From positions 1,550,002 through 1,614,001 of the forward strand of contig QCXZ01000138.1 of the NCBI GenBank assembly GCA_025024175.1: a DNA stretch of 64,000 bases, in the 5' to 3' direction. The position numbers and the translations under genes were made by a program. The notes beneath the pieces are model-generated. The model was not told where the DNA came from. It did no database searches and saw nothing but the letters and a program-made list of their open reading frames with translations. Below, piece by piece: positions 59,326 to 64,000 of this stretch (the stretch's first letter is position 1; every line of letters starts with the position of its first letter). Source of the DNA: Rhyzopertha dominica. Its lineage: Eukaryota > Arthropoda > Insecta > Coleoptera > Bostrichidae.

Positions 59326-59689
59326 AGCAAAATAGCTGATCAAGAAATATAAAATAATTAGAAAAAAAAAACTTTTGCTAAGGTATTTTGCTGTAAACTC
59401 TGTATATCTAGGAAAGGGAAGGTAACACTATGTAAGTCTGTATACGGACGAAAGGAGGTGGAAGAGACATGATAGAAAAATAAATAGTAAATATTGCAGT
59501 GGATGGGACATATAGTAAGAATTTTTGAAGAACAAACGGTAAGAGAAGGGTTTGTAAACAAAAAAAACAAAAAAGTTTATTACTTAAATTACTGGTTAGG
59601 AAACTGATTAAAAATAGCATTTACAAAAAGATTAATTATTTTAAAACATAATCCGTTCCACAATCAACCGCTAATACCACTATTGTATA

Positions 59690-60257
59690 AATTCTAGCCA
59701 TTAATGTTTCAAAATGTTTTTTATAATGGCGAAGTTTGCTAAGAACTCTTCGCCGTAGCTCTTAATTTGATTTTGCTTCACATTTTCCGTCGTATACTTT
59801 TTGTTTTAGTAGGGCCCAAAATCGGTCTCAATTAAGGAACATTATCTGCTCGCGAAATATATTTTATATGCTGTTAGTGAAAAGTCTCATTTGTTTGAGT
59901 GCCATAATGAGCTGTTGTCACGTCTGACCAAAAAATATATTTGGCGTCAATATAAAATTTTTTGGTGAAGGAAACTAGTCTTTTCCTAGCGCATTCATTG
60001 GCATACATGTTCTGAAATTTGGCATGACGTTTGTATTTCACTTCACTGGGCACTTCTTTACCCTCCTTAAAATAGTAGGTGTTGATTTCCGCTGCATCAT
60101 TGGCGTCTAGTGTGAAGTAACACTCATCGTCTATGATAACAAAATTATTGTTAGAAGGATTCAAATAAGTTTCACGCAATTTTCGCAGTTTGCTTCTTTG
60201 CTCTTCTAACTGCTTTTGGCTATGTTTGGATGCAGATTTTCGTTTTCTAAGAGTCAC
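59690..60257 (-). pseudogene. Tc1/mariner-superfamily transposase relic
   Basis: Minus-strand frame of 127 codons (60257-59874). The basic segment RKRKSASKHSQKQLEEQRSK leads to NFVIIDDECYFTLDAND (first catalytic Asp region), then GKEVPSEVKYKRHAKFQ. After an apparent internal deletion come CARKRLVSFTKKF and KYIFWSDVTTAHYGTQ (second Asp). Coding continues past the stop in broken frames (LRPI and LRRRVLSKLRHYKK) to about 59690. It belongs to a family distinct from the other mariner copies here. Confidence 0.8.
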
Positions 60258-60979
60258 GTTTTTTGCTTTGTAACGTAAAATTTCTCTTTTATTTATTTTT
60301 TATTTTCTTTTCGTACACAGCGCGACGGCAGTTAGATGCTTGGTTAGAACGGGGTCGAGGATTTTACACGGATTTTAAGGGCGCAACCAACTTTATACAG
60401 AGTCCAAAAATTGGAAACTAGAATGTAGACAAAATAAAGCGATCGTCGGTCCGGTTGGAATATTATTATTTTATTTTACCGTGCAACTACATCTTGCTGA
60501 TGATAACGGCTATTTATGTGAACTTTCCAGAACAAACGCGGCGTCCCCTTCAAAGCTTTGAGCGGGCTAACATTTGATTCACAACATTACCAAAATATAC
60601 AACAAAGTATGAACAAAAAGAACAGGTAAGCATTGACTGAATGATGTTGCTATATAAGTTGGACTTAGCTGTTTTCCAGTCCAGATGCTGCAGTTCGCAA
60701 TTAGATTTGGTAACCGGGAATTGGTATTCCTAAACGGGGCTGCTGCTTCGGTCTCGAACCAATTTTTGATCTTCCAGGTGATAATAAGTGCTTGATAGAA
60801 AAACTGTCCTGGATCTAGCTCTAAGCCTCCACCAAAAGACCCTATTACATTTTAGATGTAAGTGACACTGTCATAATTATTTCACTTGTCGAAGGTCTTT
60901 CTCAGGTAATTTTATCAGTTTGCTAGAAAATGTTATTTGTTGGATTGTGACGTAACTTACAGATGCTCTCAAAAAATTG

Positions 60980-61171
60980 ATGATCTCAAAAATACGAGTG
61001 TCTATCACAATTTGGGCTATTCTAACAACTCTTTTATTAAATGCGTGCTCTGTCGTTCGATGTCAGTCACAGAATGGTGATTTTTGTGAAAAAACAGGGC
61101 CAAAATGTGACAACAAAAAACGTGAAATACTATTAGAAACCTCACGTAGGCATCCCAGGTTGCTCATACAG
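60980..61171 (+). CDS. Secreted-protein first coding exon (partial gene)
   Basis: ATG at 60980 opens 64 codons to a splice donor CAG/GTAAGT (GT at 61172-61173), ending between codons. An acceptor-like AACTTACAG ends at 60962, so the exon may be 60963-61171 with 5'UTR upstream. The N-terminus is a good signal peptide: basic start (MISKIR), hydrophobic core VSITIWAILTTLLLNA and small residues before a likely cut near SVVRC/Q. The mature part has two Cys, QNGDFCEKTGPKCDNKK, then a basic RRHPR motif near the end. I do not recognise the gene. Later exons are not identified within the window. Confidence 0.45.
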
Positions 61172-61485
61172 GTAAGTTGGTTGTTTCGACCTAATATAAA
61201 GTAATAATAATATTTCATTTTCAGGAAAGACCAGAGCGATAGTTTGTATGCGAAGAACGTATGCACGTATTATATTTGTTTCCTTTAATTTGTAATTTAT
61301 ATAAAATGAAAAAATAAATGTTATAGCTTTAAGAATATTTCTCACATACTGGTTCATTCTACTTCAAGAAATTATGTGAATTTCGAATTAACTCAAACTA
61401 ACACGAGAAATGTCTCAACTTTTAGACAGCAATGACAGATTCTCACAGCCTATTATGTTTTATTAAAAAAGCATAAAAAGGTTTG

Positions 61486-61519
<34 letters not shown>

Positions 61520-61760
61520 ACACCCATAGATAACATGGAGGAAACCGAGTGACAGAAGGAAGTGGGGAAGACGACTTAAGTGAAGAAGATGATTATGCGA
61601 GATGTCAGGAATATGCAAGAAGTGGAGGAATGTAACAGTTAGTATTATTGATGCAATTAGTCCATGCAACCGAAATACTGGAGGCTCTTCTCTTCTTTCA
61701 AAAGCACGACCATCGCAAGTTGTTGAGCGCTGCATCCTGACCGAAAAAATGCCTGTGACT
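61172..61760. other. Intron-like stretch with a TG microsatellite
   Basis: (TG)14 at 61489-61517, then a purine-rich passage to about 61640. The minus-strand frame across it is low-complexity. Confidence 0.5.
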
Positions 61761-61764
61761 ATCC

Positions 61765-62345
61765 AAAGAGTCGGCTAGTTCGATGCTGGAGGACACCCAA
61801 TGGGACGAGGGCGTCGCCGCTGACGTTTCCGTTCCTTATGCATGTAATTAGGCGACCATTTTATAAATTATAGTCGTGGTTTTTTTATTCGTTGGGGGGC
61901 TAGTTTAGCCGGCACGGAATAGCCCGCGGCCGGCTCGTTGGACATGTTGAAAACCGAGCAGCACGCATGCCTCGCTCCGTGGTCGAATTACGCAAGAACG
62001 GCAGAAAGAAAGGCCAGCGGTTGTCAGAGCGCATAATAATGGGTTAGGTTTTCTCATAAATAAATTAAACTATCAAGGTTATCCGAAACTGGTCTCCGAA
62101 AGGGGCATTTCCTGGTCTCGAACGCTGTAATTTGCTCCATAGCTCAGAAACTAGTTTCGATCTAGCGGCCTCTGCGTTTTCGTGCCGGTTGCATACATCA
62201 AAACTGCCTTTTTTCGCGGCCGGCGATTAACATGCGAGACTGCCTTCCACCGTATCACTGTCACACGTGATTATGCTAATGCGGCGCGCGGAATGCCTTT
62301 TGACTAATTTTTATTTTCGGCGTGATCTCCAGACTGTTGGATGTA
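61765..62345. promoter_or_regulatory. GC-rich candidate regulatory island
   Basis: The most GC-rich part of the window, with many CpGs (GCCCGCGGCCGGCTCG about 61922, CGCGGCCGGCG about 62216, GCGGCGCGCGG about 62281) and homeodomain/POU-like words (TGCATGTAATTAGG about 61840, TTATGCTAATGCGG about 62270). No long open frame. It lies 0.6 kb downstream of the candidate first exon, so it could be intronic. Inference from composition. Confidence 0.35.
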
Positions 62346-62349
62346 TCAT

Positions 62350-64000
62350 TATGTCAGATTAGCTACTTCGTTGCTGACTAAGTAAGATTCATATAATTCG
62401 TTTTGCTATGCTCTTCAAGGATGACCATGGAGGCTCAAGACGAATTTATTTATTAAATAAATGCATTGTTCTTGCGCCCTTGGTATTATTAAGCAGTTAC
62501 TGTCTGAAGGTGACAACACGTCCTTCGTCTAGGGGCAGAGTTGCTCTTTTACGCCCATTCGACCATTTTAAAGCGAATGAGCAAATAAATCGAAAATTTT
62601 TTTCATGATACAATACTTCCCATCCGTTGGATGAGGAAGTAATTATAACTCTCTTGTTGCTAGTAAAAATAATGTAAGTTCATGCACTATTATTTCCGTA
62701 CACATGATAATATCAACATCATCAGACGGGTTTTTACAGCGGATTGTAGACTACGAATGCGAAAAATTGGGCTAATTTACAAAAAACACTCAAACCACTA
62801 AGCAGATACATTAATTGCTAAAATATTCAAATTGGACCTGGATAGAAGAACACCTCATAAGTTTCTTGCAAAACTATAGAGGCGGCATGTATTGTCTTCA
62901 TGAAAATCGTGTATCAAGAGCACTTCGAATTTTTGGTTCATTCCTAAGGTAGCGAACTTTGACGTTTCCGTTCAAAGTAATTGAAAATTTTTTTAATAGA
63001 TTGAGCTCTCAAAGGAACAGAAAAAGGGGAGGATTTCAAGCGTGATGGTAGGATATGGAGTTAAGGCAACTCCAAAGATGTTAGATGTTCGTACATGTAC
63101 AATTGAAAAGCTTAGGTTTAACATTAAACAGGTTTACTTGCATATAACAGAAATCAGTGCTTTTCAAGTTTTGTTTATTTCATGTAAACAGATGCTTTAG
63201 ATTTTATAAGGTGCCACTTTATGAACTCTAGGCCAAGATTTGATTAGACTTCACAATATATTTTTTTGTTTAGAAACCGATGTATAAATTTATTCTTCTA
63301 CACTTAGGGTGACCCAATATCCAGTTGCAAAGCCTAACCAGGTGTATTTTTTGACAAGTTTTGGTAGTGGAAAGAGGCATAAGAATTAGGGCAAATATTT
63401 AAGTTTACAAAATTCTGGAAAGAGTGGTAAACCATTTATACCCACCAATTTCATTCCAAAAATTAAGAAAAAATCCTTTAGTCACAGATAAACAATTAAT
63501 CGAAATACTATACCCTTTGAAATAATTCATTCTAGAGAACCTTTATTTATGATTTTAGTTTACATCCTTCTAGGGTTATAACTTTGTTGTTAAACAATGA
63601 GTTTATGTATCTTCAAATGCACAAAATTTTATATAATGGTAACTTTTTATAAACACTATATATACGTACAAGCGAGTAATTTATGACAACCTCTTTAAGC
63701 TAGGGGCAAATATAGGATTTATAATGATTCAATAAAACTTTACGTATACAATAGATTAGAAAGCGACACTAAGAAACCATAGACACACAAAGAGGAAACG
63801 AAGATGAGACTACAGAAAGTAACGGATAGTAGTAAACTATATCAAGAAACGTTCCATCGAACGACGGAAATATTAAACGGTATCAAACGAGAGAATAAAT
63901 GAATACATAATAAAATCTAATATAGAGCAGCACAACTGGAGATATGAATAATATATGGATAAAAGGAATGTAAAGGCACTCTTTCAAAACAACGCATTAC
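62350..64000. other. AT-rich stretch, nothing recognised
   Basis: A 66-codon frame (62408-62608) has no family features. 63770-63960 is purine-rich with decayed coding-like composition. Confidence 0.45.

Overview
The window is AT-rich animal DNA that reads as an insect genome. The main reason is its repeat load: decayed Penelope-like elements, Jockey/CR1-type LINEs, mariner, Tc1 and pogo/Tigger transposases, and a tRNA-derived SINE of the kinds common in insects. The order is not fixed by the sequence; a beetle is plausible. There is no operon structure and almost no host coding. The only convincing host coding feature is one first-exon-like signal-peptide exon near 61 kb that ends in a consensus splice donor.

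Layout. 0-0.6 kb: Penelope-like (PLE) fragments meeting head to head. 4.4-5.4 kb: degenerate minisatellite with two perfect heat-shock-element-like sites, then a Helitron-like terminus. 6.0-8.7 kb: mariner, SINE, LINE. 9.5-10.6 kb: PLE 3' end between inverted terminal repeats. 12.4-13.1 kb: a 633-bp insertion carrying a complete type I hammerhead ribozyme fold. 13.7 and 15.5 kb: two short foldback insertions, each with an exact 13-bp target duplication. 15.3-17.0 kb: LINE with nested insertions. 17.6-19.0 kb: fairly well-preserved LINE reverse transcriptase. 19.6-20.9 kb: mariner with both inverted termini. 20.9-21.3 kb: LINE relic. 23.7-25.0 kb: PLE. 27.0-28.6 kb: Tigger/pogo transposase. 28.9 kb: LINE relic. 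32.4-34.4 kb: SINE, PLE and LINE abutting on one strand. 36.1 kb: LTR-like block. 38.6-39.7 kb: Tc1. 40.8-41.4 kb: second copy of an unclassified repeat, then a mariner scrap. 47.8-48.3 kb: internally deleted LINE. 58.7-60.3 kb: two transposase relics. Between these lie AT-rich stretches and several GC-richer single-copy-looking blocks that could be regulatory.

The strongest signal is the hammerhead element at 12.4-13.1 kb. It looks like a retrozyme: a short tandem, non-autonomous retroelement with type I hammerheads, probably mobilised by PLE machinery. It is a partial dimer of a 350-bp unit, its first 83 bp are inverted, and it is flanked by a 14-bp near-perfect direct repeat. PLE terminal repeats and small foldbacks elsewhere carry hammerhead-like CTGANGA...GAAA cores. 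The window therefore holds PLE relics (a possible source of the enzyme) beside several short candidate passengers.
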